A DNA stretch of 64,000 bases from Darksidea phi (lineage: Eukaryota > Ascomycota > Dothideomycetes > Pleosporales > Lentitheciaceae), in the NCBI GenBank assembly GCA_030770425.1, contig JASJFT010000163.1, positions 40,487 to 104,486 of the forward strand, given 5' to 3'. The position numbers and the translations under genes were made by a program. Below the pieces are notes generated by a model. That model searched no databases and was not told where the DNA came from. It saw only the letters and a program-made list of their open reading frames with translations. Below are positions 34,507 to 48,133 of this stretch, one piece after another; position 1 is the first letter of the stretch; every line of letters begins with the position of its first letter.

Positions 34507-34781
34507 TCATTTCGGCTCATCTTCTTCGCGTTTAAGATCGCTCCCGTCCGCTTCCGTAGTTTCCGGCACGTCACTATCACCCGCAAGTTTTCGAAGGATA
34601 TATTTCATAGCGGATTTTCTGAATTCGTAGGCACCGCCCTTAACAACCATGCTGGAGATCTCCCACACCGCTCCGTGATACGCCCGGTGCCTGACTCTCT
34701 CACCCCGGTGAAATGCGCCCTAAAGATGCCCTTAGAGATAGTACAAATAAGGTTTATGTGTCAACATACCTCATGGTCCAT
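34507..34781 (-). CDS. possible small charged protein, two exons
   Basis: A short exon (34781-34770, M-D-H-E), a 50-base intron (34769-34720) and a second exon (34719-34507) give about 74 residues. The second exon reads AFHRGERVRHRAYHGAVWEI, then a basic helix (EFRKSAMKYILRKLAGDSDV) and an acidic tail ending REEDEPK. Amphipathic periodicity and sensible splice sites make it look coding, in contrast to the TA-rich flanks. I do not recognise the family. It may instead be the 3' remnant of a larger gene or of an element. Confidence 0.35.
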
Positions 34782-35606
34782 TGATTAGACTATCATGATT
34801 GCAGCAAATGGGTAGTGCCAGTGAGCGCGAAGGGTAACTTGGATGCGAAAGAGAGCGGAAGAGTGTACGGTGAGTCAACGATCTGTAGCTCTCGGTAGCA
34901 GTAGCAATAGCTGCGGTAGTATTCACAAAGTGGGCTGAGGATCCGCTTAAGAAATTCAATAAGCCAGGTGCAGGAGTAATATACAGACCTGTTCTCAAGC
35001 TACCAGGCGTGTGCACGCGCAACATCCACATAACCCCTTTTTTTAAAGCCACTAACATCATCAATGTATTTGCGACGAGGCTAGCTCATCTGTTGTAGCC
35101 GACCGTAATTACAGCTACACCAAGTACATAGCAATCCAGAAGATAGCTTACGCATGCACTAGCTCCAAGGCCACCGAAATAACTAGCTATATATTTCCCC
35201 AATACACCCGTACTCTGTAAAACCGGTTCATAGCTTCCAGAGACTCACAAGACAGCAAAGGTAGCATATCGGTGAGGCTTCGAATGCCGATTAAGAGCCC
35301 GAAATGAACCTGCGAGGGTCCTGCAATGCTATTCTTCTATGTTTCTTCGTGTTTTCCATTGGCATTCCCGAGTACTAAGGGCACTGTTGACCTCGACCGC
35401 TTTCTTTTGCAGCTTCTAGAGAAGAAGGTAGTCTAAGTGTACAGTTAGTTACAATAAGAATTTTCCAATGGATCTCTCTCCCACACAGCACCCAAGCTGT
35501 TACAGGTAGGGCATACAGAACTGTAGTTCTAGCACGTATCTTCTTCTCATTTGCAACTATGAAATATGCTTTGCTCCAAGGCTAGAAATATCACCACTCT
35601 AGGAAA

Positions 35607-35717
35607 GATGGCTTACCTGCTCGGGCCGTCACGGTCTTGCGGGTTGAATGGATTTCCGGAGCGAGATACGCGGCGATCGCCGAGAGGCTACGGTTTCTAG
35701 GCAAAAGGTATTCTTAG
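35607..35717 (+). pseudogene. possible transposase-like helix-turn-helix remnant
   Basis: A GC-richer patch inside the TA-rich island encodes RAVTVLRVEWISGARYAAIAERLRFLG, broken here by text only, then a TAG. The pattern (RAV..L....SG..YAAIAERL) resembles the N-terminal helix-turn-helix of many transposases and recombinases. The flanks have no open frame. This is a weak, motif-level call. Confidence 0.25.
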
Positions 35718-36146
35718 CTAGTATGTATTTTCGAATTTTGCCTGCTTTGTATAGGTAGTGAAGATTAGGTTTATTTAGCTTTTATAAAGGAGTCTAAGCT
35801 TAGTATTTTATATATATGTAGTATTTAAGCGCTTTAAGCTAACTTAAAGGGAATACGTATTTTCCAAATTAAAACGGTATTATAGTAAAAAGGTAAAGTA
35901 GATTTGTTAATAATTATAGTGGGGTAGGGCGGCATGGAAGGGCATTCGGCGGGTTGTAGTTGTCTGAGACCGAAGGAGGGTTGGAGCCTACAGTATATGA
36001 AGGTTGGAGTGAAACGAGATGAGCTGAATGATTTATCTGCTTATCCTAACGTTGGTTCTACTTGATAACGGGGCTACTCTCTGCTACGTATAGGTAGCGA
36101 ATTGTCAGAGTGGAAGGAAGATATTTAATGTAAAGAAATAGGTCGT

Positions 36147-36413
36147 ATGCATGTTTTGAGTTTCGTTTCTGTGCTGGTAAACTGTTTGAATAGACGGATG
36201 TCGGGATACTACGTAGAGATAGATTGTCGCTGTGGGATGGTCCTTGTATCCACTGATTGCAGTGGCAACCGGTACACCTGCGCAGGATGGGGTTATTTCG
36301 ACTGCGTCACCTCGTTAGGTTCTTCTTCAGCTGGTGTTCGATGTGCTTGCCCATCATCATCCTACATGAACGAAGCCGAGGGCCAAGTCCGCTCCTGGGG
36401 ATTCGGAAAGTAA
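36147..36413 (+). CDS. possible small Cys-rich protein
   Basis: An 88-codon frame with ATG at 36147. It contains seven Cys after residue 28 (CRCG, TDCSG, YTCAG, FDC, VRCAC) and a weakly hydrophobic N-terminus. It lies at the edge of the TA-rich island, a common location for effector-like genes, but no family is recognised and there is no support beyond the open frame. An alternative splice (46 bases removed from within codons 11-26) would shift it to a different hydrophobic protein, so the model is uncertain. Confidence 0.25.
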   Translation: MHVLSFVSVLVNCLNRRMSGYYVEIDCRCGMVLVSTDCSGNRYTCAGWGYFDCVTSLGSSSAGVRCACPSSSYMNEAEGQVRSWGFGK

Positions 36414-36951
36414 CCTCCGACGGCGGAATACTCTTGTTAGAAACGGGTTCACGCCTGGCTTGCAAGGCTGAGGCCATCGTCGACAGCATCCGGGTACGTC
36501 CTGCTGACACCGAGACGCTAGACAATTTTTGGAACCTTTTCATAATTCAAGTGCTGACCATATAAAGGTCGGAAGCGGTTATTTTGACATATTGGTTGTG
36601 ATTTCTCGACTTTAAGATGCAAGCTACACATTGTACCGCCGAATTATACTAGAGTGGTGGACAGCGACAAAGGTCCATGTTAGAAGCCGCAATGCACGAT
36701 TCAATGCTGCATGGACCTGGGTATGTTCAGCGGAATGAAGAGCCATGGAGGACTCTGTTTTAGAACCGTGGTTTCGTAACCAATAGCTCCTGACGATATG
36801 GTACCGACGATAAGCATATCCGTGGTAGAACATAAGTTGTTCAGCATCCGACTACGTTGAGAATGAGGATATTTGTTGAGACGGGAGAAAAAATAGGGGT
36901 TGAAGGTTGAATGGGACGCTCCTAAGCAATGAGGCAAAACAGGCAAAGTCA

Positions 36952-39559
<2,608 letters not shown>

Positions 39560-40468
39560 ATGGTTCTCCACGGCCTCCTCCCAAAACCCCTCCCCGCGAA
39601 CGACGTGGTCGTCGGCCAGTTCCTCACACACCCCCTCCACCCCGAACGAGACGGCTTCCATTCGGAGCAAGCACACGATGAAGTCGACGCCCTCAACGAC
39701 TACCACATCCAGCTGCGATACAAAGACATCTTCTCCCTTGACTCAGAAGGCCGCTTCATGACCAACTACGGCGCTAAATTCGATCTTGGCCGCGTATTCA
39801 GACAGCCCAATCTCCTGACTGTGACGGCGGAACAAATGATACAGCGCAGCAGCCAGGCCCCTGTTCGCGCGTTCCAAGCTGTCTGCAACGACCCTGAGGC
39901 GCAGAAGTGGATACATGGGCTTGCGCAGGAGCATAAAGATTTCTTCATGGTGGTCGGCGTAACGGAGCTTCATCACGCGTCATTCAAGCGGGCGAAGCTT
40001 CAGGATGCGGGTGCATCGAAGCGGCTGAACGAGACACCCATTGAAAAAGGCGCCAAGGTGCCCCGCTCTATTGCGAGGAGAAATTCGACGCTGGGTGGAA
40101 TCGGCACTGGCGACCCGCATGTTTCTGGCGTCTTCGGCATGGACATTAGACGGTGTATAGCACGGATAACGACTCCCGCGGAGCCTCATGATCTGAGCGA
40201 TATAGGATATCACTGGGTTTACTACGACGTCCCTGGGAGCAAGACCAAGGAGCAGTTGATTGTTGGCCTGGGCGATCCGCTGAAGGCGAACGAGCTGCGT
40301 CTCATGCTAGACTTGACCGAGGAAGATGTGCAGACCAATCTTGACGCGATCAGCCAGCTGAGCCTCGATGCGTTGAGCGCTGCGGCGAGCCCCATGCTCC
40401 GGCCGAGCTCGCCAGCTCTGCGGGGTCGATCACCGTCACCGCATCCGATGTTGAAACTGGGCTCTTAG
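39560..40468 (+). CDS. uncharacterised fungal protein, 302 aa
   Basis: Single exon, ATG preceded by a good A-rich context (ACCGCAATGG). No known domain was recognised. Visible features are an N-terminal Pro-rich start, a mixed alpha/beta middle (KWIHGLAQEHKDFFMVVGVT), a variable Ser/Arg loop (about 145-190), and a Ser/Pro/Arg-rich disordered end with SPS repeats (RPSSPALRGRSPSPHP) that could be phosphorylated. There is no signal peptide or membrane segment, so it is probably cytosolic. Length and codon use support a real gene. Confidence 0.75.
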   Translation: MVLHGLLPKPLPANDVVVGQFLTHPLHPERDGFHSEQAHDEVDALNDYHIQLRYKDIFSLDSEGRFMTNYGAKFDLGRVFRQPNLLTVTAEQMIQRSSQAPVRAFQAVCNDPEAQKWIHGLAQEHKDFFMVVGVTELHHASFKRAKLQDAGASKRLNETPIEKGAKVPRSIARRNSTLGGIGTGDPHVSGVFGMDIRRCIARITTPAEPHDLSDIGYHWVYYDVPGSKTKEQLIVGLGDPLKANELRLMLDLTEEDVQTNLDAISQLSLDALSAAASPMLRPSSPALRGRSPSPHPMLKLGS

Positions 40469-41259
40469 ACACCCCTAGGACACGCGATTACGGATTTTTC
40501 TTTTGGGCATAGCCTGCAAGCTTTGATGTGGAAGCCGAGAGCACGCGATAATGGATGTTGTGGCTTGATTGACTGGAGCGTTCCTTGCGACGAGTAAGCT
40601 GCCCCTAACGGCCTGTATTTTCAACTCATTCAAGACACCACAAAACCTTCTATACCCTTTCATATTGCCGTCTCATATACATTTTTATAATCTGTTAAAG
40701 TATACGAAATGCTAGTATGAAATTGCCAATCAGCAGGCTGTACTGGGTACTCGCTCTCACAAGAAGTCGCGGCCGAAACCGGACTTGCCCGATTCCCTAA
40801 GCCCATCATGCGGGCGTTAGACTTAGAGCCCTACCTCGTTGGCACTACCAGGCCTCGCAGCCCACTGAAAACTCTCCCCTTGCGGGACCTCCAATTTGCT
40901 GCTCAAGCCGTTACATAACTTTCACGATTTGAGCTTGAACGAAACGGAAGCGTCGAAGTCAGATATATCATGGTGGGAATTGAACTAGTCTGTACAGGAA
41001 TGTCGTCTGCCGCTCGAGCCCAGCTCAAATTGGCTTGGTTATTCCTACTATACACCGCCCTCTTCTTACCGCATCGCTTCATCTCACACCTAAATGCGGT
41101 GCAGTTTCATACTTTGTTATGCCGCTATCGGCTTCGAACATGTTGATAGTACATTATCGTACCCGTGGTCTAGCAAGACACCTTTCGCCCCCAACAGCCC
41201 ATCGGCCAGTCGACAATTTCCCATCTCCATATCTTCATAATCTATCACCAACTCGCCCC
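40469..41259. other. intergenic between convergent genes, 791 bp
   Basis: Lies between the stop codons of the 302-aa protein gene and the rhodopsin-like gene. A TA-rich patch follows the first stop (about 40660-40720). No gene was recognised. Confidence 0.6.
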
Positions 41260-42611
41260 TCATATAAAGTTTTTCTCCTTCACCCTCGCACCACTCCCCA
41301 GCATCTCCTCAAGCCCAATCTTATCCTCCTTCCCCAACACCGTATCCCCAAACTCATCCCTGGTCTTCCTGAAACTCGGACTACTCACGAGCGCCGCCGT
41401 TGACTCCATAGTCCCCTTACGCGGCCTCCTCCCATCGGTCGCCGACTCAATCCTTTCCAGCTCTTCATCCTTACTCAGCAACCCAAATGACACGAGCTTG
41501 CTGCGAACCTGCTCTTCCGTGCCCTCGTCGTAGAAGAAGAGACCAATGCGGACGAGCGTTTTCTGCATGAAGGCCTTGAGTGTGGGCATATTGGCGGCGA
41601 TGAGAGCGAATTGCTGTTCTACGACGGCCCAGAGCGCGACGGTGACGTTGGAGCGGAAGAGATCGCTAGAGGTGTTGAACTCTTGGACTGTCATTGTGCG
41701 GATGATGGCCGCGCAGGAAGCAAAGAGACCCAGGCCCATGAGGACGCACATGAAGATTTTTTCGCGGCGCGGGCGGTTCAATTTGCGGATGAAGATGATG
41801 GGTATAAAACTGAAAACCAGATCCAAGCCGACTTGGATGCAACTAAAAGTCACGATATTCCCGATAATGACGCTTCCTTTGAAACACCGCACCTCTCCCG
41901 TCCCGAAAACGCGGGGGTCCCAGTACACGCTAAACGGGCGGCATTGCACGAATTGGAAGACGGTTTGCACAGTAACGGCGGCGAGTGAAAGCGTCATGAC
42001 GAAATAGAGGAAGATACGCCAGCGTTTAGTGTGTTTGAGGCGGAGGAGTAGTAGGGCTACGCTAAGTTTAACAAGCGTAATCGACCAGTACCAAAATACT
42101 TGCGAGATGAACGTAAGGCGAAGGGAGGCACGGCGGCTGGAGAAGGGTACGAAGCGCGAGTGGCGACCGAGGCCGTTGAAGACGGAGGCGGCGAGTAGGC
42201 AATATTGGACTATAGCCAGAAGCTGTAAATTCGATGTAAGCATTCCTTCTCGTCCATTGTTATATTGAAAACGACCAAAGCATCGCTAGAGGTGGAGAAG
42301 AAGTACACAAAAAGACGTACAGTCGCTGCCGAAACGGTCAAGTCATCGAACTTTAGCTTCCAAGGTCGCAGTCTCGACCATAATCTTGCCAGAAGCAAGC
42401 AGGTCGATATGAAAAGCAGCGCACCTCCGAGCCCAAGTAGCATAGGCGCGGTTGTGGTGTTGTCTGAATTGTTCTCGTAGCCATTAGGATTGAAATTAGG
42501 GCGTTGTGTGTCATCGTTATACATGTCGTCTTTTTGGCCGAGGCCGGCGCCTGTCACGTCCATGGGTCCGCTAGTCGGCTGAGGGTTCGCCATGAAGGGT
42601 ATGGTTGCCAT
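41260..42611 (-). CDS. PTH11/rhodopsin-like integral membrane protein
   Basis: Two exons (42611-42321 and 42222-41260, 98-base intron) encode about 417 residues. An extracellular, Asn-rich N-terminus is followed by about seven hydrophobic helices (APMLLGLGGALLFISTCLLL; LLAIVQYCLLAASVF; FWYWSITLVKLSVALLLLRL; FLYFVMTLSLAAVTVQTVF; VTFSCIQVGLDLVFSFIPII; MCVLMGLGLFASCAAIIRT; VALWAVVEQQFALIAANMPT). The motifs KLSVALLLLRL, CRPFSVYWDP and WAVVEQQFALIAANMPTLK are hallmarks of the fungal rhodopsin domain (PF20684) family. A charged Ser-containing cytoplasmic tail closes the protein. Family members are mostly orphan; PTH11 acts in surface sensing. There is no CFEM domain. The ligand is unknown. Confidence 0.88.
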
Positions 42612-44464
42612 AGCGTAGTATTGATCAACTCTTGCTTCCGTTCAACGAAGAAGGCTGTAAAAATCGAGCGAAGAACAGTTACGCATGCAACAAAAGGTCA
42701 AATGAACGCCGCCGTATCGTACATGCTGGCCAGCCAACACCGGGTTGGGAAACAGTTGGAAAGGTAAAGACCGGAAAGCGCTTCCTTCTGGAAACGTAGG
42801 ATGAGGATTTCGAGAACCAGCTCACCAAGTGGCAAGGAGACCGATCAGACTTTTTACTTTTAGCGCGAACTCGTGTTGACAAGAGAGTGCATGAAGAGGG
42901 CGGCACTCTGCACCTCAGCAGCTACACCCAGCATCAACACAGATGACACGGGAAGCTCATCGTAGCCACGATTTCGAGGCTTCAAATTGGTTTGTGTCGT
43001 TGACCTGCAGCCGTCTTCAGTCTCATCCCTGTTTCATGATGCAGCCCCACTCCCTGCACCCCGCATGTCAATGCACTGACGAGCTGTCAATTCCCGAATG
43101 CGCATGCCATTCTGTCGTCCGGCGGCTAAAGGTGGATTTCGTCGTCTTTGATTCGCTGTCCGGACGATCGATTGGGGTTTTAAGGTTGACGTTCACCTTG
43201 CCTTACGTAACCCTGTCCGTTTCGCGAGGGGGTTATGACACGGTTGCACCGCGTTTGTGTGCCTCAGGATGTGTAAGGTGTCAATGCAGACTTGGATACG
43301 CGTACGCTGGAGTTCCACGGAGTTGCACTCGAACCGGCGATGACCTGGAGCGGAAAGGATAAGCTTTGCCCGAGCCTGCTTGGTCGAGCCTTTGCTTGAG
43401 CGTGATACCAGTTCGAGAAGGGTCTCGACCGCATCTGGCGCCTTCCTGCACGTCATGTTGTTGTGCTTCGATCATCTTGTTATGCACTTGGTGACAAATG
43501 GGCTCGACAGATGAGTCCACGGAACGGATGCTGCTATTGCATCACTCGTCATACCTGTTCGCGTCCGGAAAGTGCTTGTATGTTTAATATTGATGAAGAG
43601 ATGAGTGAAGCTGTTGATAATCCTTTATTCTTGTTAGTGGGTAAGGTGGCCTCCGAACGTGTGCATGTGTGGATCTCGAGCTGTAGATTTGACTAGAATT
43701 TAGATAAATGCATTGTTGATTGTATGGAAACCTTATTGAAGGCGACACCGCTGAGAAGAGCCCTTCCGTGGAAGGAACGAACGCCTTGGCCAACAGCATC
43801 CTGAGCTGGGTCCACTCGGGGTTGGTTGGAGCACGTATGTGCGGCCCGAGAGTACTGTTTCGCTCCCGCACATCTTTTTTCCGCTTGTGCTGTAAAGCCA
43901 GCCCATGGTCTGGGTACATAGTAGAGACAAATAATCGGAAATGTCTTGTGGCCTCTTGAAGGGTCGTGGTGTGGCTCTTGAGCGGAAACTACTAGGGTCG
44001 CAAGATTTGACTTCCACTCACCAGAAAGCAACTTATTGGAGGAGGCCGGAGGGTGTACTAACCGGTCACATTACCCGTCGTCTATTTCGTACTCGGACCG
44101 ACACCCATCTGCTTCCTAAATATCTTGCCGAGCGTATCCCCGGCCTCTCCAACGCGTCGTCCGGCCGGAGTCCTTACCCGATCAGGCGGATTAGCATGTC
44201 CTCGCACGACGACCACGTTCGAGTGCTCCAGTATGTCGAAGAACGGATGATTAAGATGAACCTACATCCGAAAGGTTCCTACCGTAGGGTCAATATTAAT
44301 AAGCGACCGATAAGCGAGGAGATCAGAAAATCACAATTCCTCGACGCTCAACATCCACGCGCAGCAATGCATCTTCACGACCCAATTTGCCACTCAAGCT
44401 GTTGTAAGGGTCACTATCTCGCAAGAGCGATGTGAACTAGCAGTCAAACCCTCGAGATTTCCAG
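42612..44464. other. intergenic between divergent genes, 1.85 kb
   Basis: Promoters for the rhodopsin-like gene (left) and the RWD gene (right). A 164-codon frame (43941-44435) and a shadowing minus-strand frame (43584-43919) are present. They are basic and low in hydrophobic periodicity and match no family, so they are not called. Confidence 0.5.
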
Positions 44465-45373
44465 ATGGCGACCTCGAACGTTTCACGATTGCTTCCGCTG
44501 CCACAGCTCGAACAACAACTCTCAGCGATAGATCTTCTTCTATCAATGTTCAGCCTGCCCGGTGAGATTGATCAAAACAGTACCAACGTAGAGTTAGTCG
44601 AACGTCTGCGGCTGTACATAGAGGATCCCTCATCGGCAGCGCCGCCACGTCTACCACCATCAGCGGACTTTACCCTCAACGTACCGATCGATCCGGAACA
44701 CGAAATACAACTGCAAATCGGAATTCCTTTAGAGCGGACGAATACAAAAATTGAGGAAGATGCAGACGTAGATGCAGACGAGTCGCCTTCGCCAGCAATC
44801 ACCTTCCGTTGTCCATCGTGGATGAGCAGGAAAACGCACACCGATATCGCTCAGCGCATGCCGATCGATAGTCCCGACTCCGTGCTCATGGCCGTAGATT
44901 TTCTGAAAGATGAAGTAGCTGATTACCTCGCTTCCCGTACTTCATCAAAGCCGGAGGCACCCGTGCAGGTTCAAGCATTAGTACGCGTCTGGTTCTATCT
45001 TCAGTCTCTGTCAACCCGCTCGAAACGAGACGACATGGTGAATTGGGCGCCCAACTACGGCCTCACGGGGTTTGTTCTGGCTGGTAAGCCAGGCATTCTG
45101 TGTCTTGAAGGCACGTCTGATGACATTTCGGCGTACATGTCAGACATCAAGACTAAATCGTGGTCGGATATTCCGCCGCACCAGAAGAAGGTTTCGGAGA
45201 GGTACAGGGAGGAAGGGCCGAAGGTTAAGAGGGTGTTTGAAGAGATGAGAGAGGTCACGGGAGAGATTTCGAAGGGTGGGCATAGGGGCAACCGGGGGGA
45301 GATGGGGGAAGTGAGGAGGATGTTTGAGCGGGTGGGACTGGGAGAAGTATTTGCAGAGGTTTTGGGGCTGTAG
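44465..45373 (+). CDS. RWD and DUF1115 domain protein (RWDD2-like)
   Basis: Single exon of 302 residues. The N-terminal RWD domain begins QLEQQLSAIDLLLSMF and includes the FTLNVPID strand region. An acidic insert follows (EEDADVDADE), then IAQRMPIDSPDSVLMAVDFL. The C-terminal DUF1115 half includes VRVWFYLQSLSTRSKRDDMVNWAPNYGLTGFVLAGKPGILCLEG, matching the YSHHI..K.K...I..WA....L.GF...GKPG....EG pattern of RWDD2A/B. RWD domains bind ubiquitin-conjugating enzymes and other partners; the function of RWDD2 proteins is not established. Confidence 0.88.
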   Translation: MATSNVSRLLPLPQLEQQLSAIDLLLSMFSLPGEIDQNSTNVELVERLRLYIEDPSSAAPPRLPPSADFTLNVPIDPEHEIQLQIGIPLERTNTKIEEDADVDADESPSPAITFRCPSWMSRKTHTDIAQRMPIDSPDSVLMAVDFLKDEVADYLASRTSSKPEAPVQVQALVRVWFYLQSLSTRSKRDDMVNWAPNYGLTGFVLAGKPGILCLEGTSDDISAYMSDIKTKSWSDIPPHQKKVSERYREEGPKVKRVFEEMREVTGEISKGGHRGNRGEMGEVRRMFERVGLGEVFAEVLGL

Positions 45374-48133
45374 CTATTCAGGTTCTGGGGATCATGACGC
45401 TACGCTAGTTTCGTAATGGTTCTAGTCCAAAGTGACTAAGTATAGCCTCGAACTTGATAGGGTGCTAGTGCCATTTACGCCAATATCAGTCTGCAAGTAT
45501 GAGTTGCTAGGAATACTTTGGGGAACAAGAACACGTGGATCCCTTGTATGGGAGTGTCTCTCAGCGCTGTCAGTAGAATCAGTTGTTACTATGTTACAGA
45601 TGGAATTGGTGTAGATGTGGCGCACTATAGGCGCCTCTGCCATATAATCTTCCTGAGAATCATGTATGATATGTAGCAGCTCGACCCTGCAAACTGGATG
45701 TACAAGTTATACCTTGAAAAATCATTAGCCACCTGCGTAAGATACTCTAACTAAGTTTAAACTTTAGATTAAGCTAATTTTACGTATTATAATACTCTTA
45801 AGACCTTAAGGTATACTTGGCACTAGTACTAGCTTAGGACCTTGAGAACATTATAGATACTTGAGAACATCTCAGTGCAGCTGCGCATCTTAAGAATAAA
45901 GGGTGGAATGAATGGAATTACTAGGGTCAGCAAACTTTGGGTTATCTCTTTGAGCATGAGTGCTCTCACTATATCGCCACACTACTTAACGAGGCGGTGC
46001 AGCTCGTCAAGTAGAATCTAGAAGACCTTCTGCTCTTGCCCCGGGGACCTTGGGAGCAGGTACTGTCGTTGATCCTTCTTCTCTCTTTCTTTCCTCATCT
46101 TCCGCTCCTCCTTTCCTCGCGCTTCGCTGACCCTTGCCGTTAATGCCTTCTCAGATGCACATATGCAAGCACGATTTATTTATTTGAGTAAGCGCGGTGG
46201 AAGAATGAAGGTGCGCATGGGAGCAACACAACCCGATAAATAGCCCATCATCTCCCATCCTCCACCATTTCGTCTTCATCCCACTTTCACCACCAGACAT
46301 TTTCTTCGTTCTACCCTTTCTCATTGATCCCTTGTTCATGAATCTTCCTTCGTGCAGAAGACCGTACCAGTCTCTAGAGGTGCCTACCTCTCTTGTCCTC
46401 GCGTCAGTCCCGTCTGTCTCCGCCCACGCTCAACAACATGCTCGCCAGTGCCATCACCAACATCGATCCATTATCCCCCTCATCGTGGATGCCATCATAG
46501 CGAGCCTCAACCTCTCGCAATGCATCCATGCCAGAATCGCCAGCTTGCGTCCTGCCTTTGCTAGCTTGTTCCACACGCTCGTTCCGGAGTCATCCACATC
46601 TAGCTTTGAGCTCAGACTTCAGAAAGGCTTTCCAGTGCCACGATCCTCTCCCGCTAGAGACCTTCTCTAGGCGAGGTGAGTCTCGCGTTACTGCTGCAAG
46701 CTTGATATCATCACCAGTCTGGCAGCTCAGCTAGATCGAATGCAACTGAAGAAGCACGCTCTACGCCTTCAAAGACCCGCGACCATTCCTGGCGTCCTCC
46801 AGCACCCACTATACTGCGTCGACTCTAGCGTCGATGCTGCAAGGGGTATTGGGGTTCTAGGATTTGATGAGTGTACTTTGAAAGGTGAGATGGCTCCTCC
46901 GTGATCCCAGACTCCGATGCTTAGAAACTACACTCTGAGAGGGTGTGGTGGAAACAGGTATGTATCCCCCTCCCTCGTTGACGACATTTACAAAAGAACA
47001 GCTGAGGGGTCGTAAGGTTAGGGGAGCCGGGGTTTTTGTATTGCACAACACTTCCTCCCCCACTCATCTTAGTCAACTGCGAAATTCGCGCAGGCTAACC
47101 CAAAGGAATTGGGAACAGATTTCTTCCACGGTTCGCGGTTTGTTTTCGTAATGAGTCTCCACTCTCCGGTCGCCCTCCCACGGTTCGAACTTATCCGCGG
47201 CGTTCGGCTTCCGCATCCGCCCTGCTATCCAAACCACGCCGTCCTTTTTCTTTGCGGTCCCTTGTACCTCTTCTGTCTCGTTACAGTCGACCACCAGCGC
47301 TCAAATTGGTATCCGTTGGGCTCAGTATGGACGCGCGAATGGCGAGCAGAGCATTAGATAGTTGGGCTGCTGAGGACACTGGATGGTTGGGCTGCTGAAG
47401 GCGCTGGACAGTGGGGCTGCTAGGGTCAATGCAACAAGGCCTCCTCTTTAACCACGAAACCTGCGCACGTACTGTAGATAGACACGGTACAAATGCGTTC
47501 TTGCTACTCTGCCCCATGCCATTCCAATTAGTTGTGACGCCGATCTCGTGTAGGGCAAGTTTCTACGCCCTAAAGCCATCCAGTGTTAGCATTGGATTCC
47601 CAACACTGTGTTACCCTGATTCAACAATTCTGTTTCACTACCGCTGGACCAATAATACGTAGTCCACACCATCTAGGGATTATCGCAGGTGCGAAAAGTG
47701 GCGTTTTACAGCCCAATTTACCAACGCGGATCTTGAGTGGGAGGTGAAAAGATAGGCGTAAGCCTTCAGGAGTAGAACAGTTGCGCAGCACGGCTGATGC
47801 TTCAAATCCTCCAGTGGAATCGGAGTCATATCTGCACCGACACCTAGCCTGAAACGTATATGTTGATAAAGAATATATCCTGCTCCACAATGGGCGGATC
47901 TGGAGGTAGGTAGCGAATGCGAGATCGAGGCAACCCATATGATGGAAGTTCGGAGAGATAATTATGCTTCAATTTCCTCTGCTGATGATATGCAGCGGTA
48001 CGGACCTTTCGAAGACCAAAGAAGCGACGTTCGAAATGAAAGGCCTTGAACCGCCATACACCCGAAACCGCTCAACATCCTGAATATTACCTGAGGCACC
48101 GCCATACAGGCAGAGCGCAATTAAGACAATATA
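45374..48133. other. long gene-poor region, 2.76 kb
   Basis: The TA-rich part (about 45680-45900) resembles a RIP-altered relic. The remainder contains only short frames with no recognisable protein. A 25-base tandem repeat lies at 47361-47427 (annotated separately). No tRNA or other RNA gene was recognised. Confidence 0.55.
47361..47427. repeat. 25-bp tandem repeat, about 2.7 copies
   Basis: Units start GTTGGGCTGCTGA at 47361 and 47386, and GTGGGGCTGCTAG at 47411. The first two copies are both 25 bases and differ at a few sites; the third is partial. Confidence 0.75.

Noticed and set aside
43941..44435. 164-codon frame just upstream of the RWD gene
   Set aside because: Basic and compositionally random, with no recognised family; it lies where the RWD promoter and leader are expected.
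46332..46734. Overlapping 68-112 codon frames in the gene-poor gap
   Set aside because: Three frames on the same strand overlap in one Ser/Pro/Cys-rich stretch, typical of CT-rich non-coding DNA.
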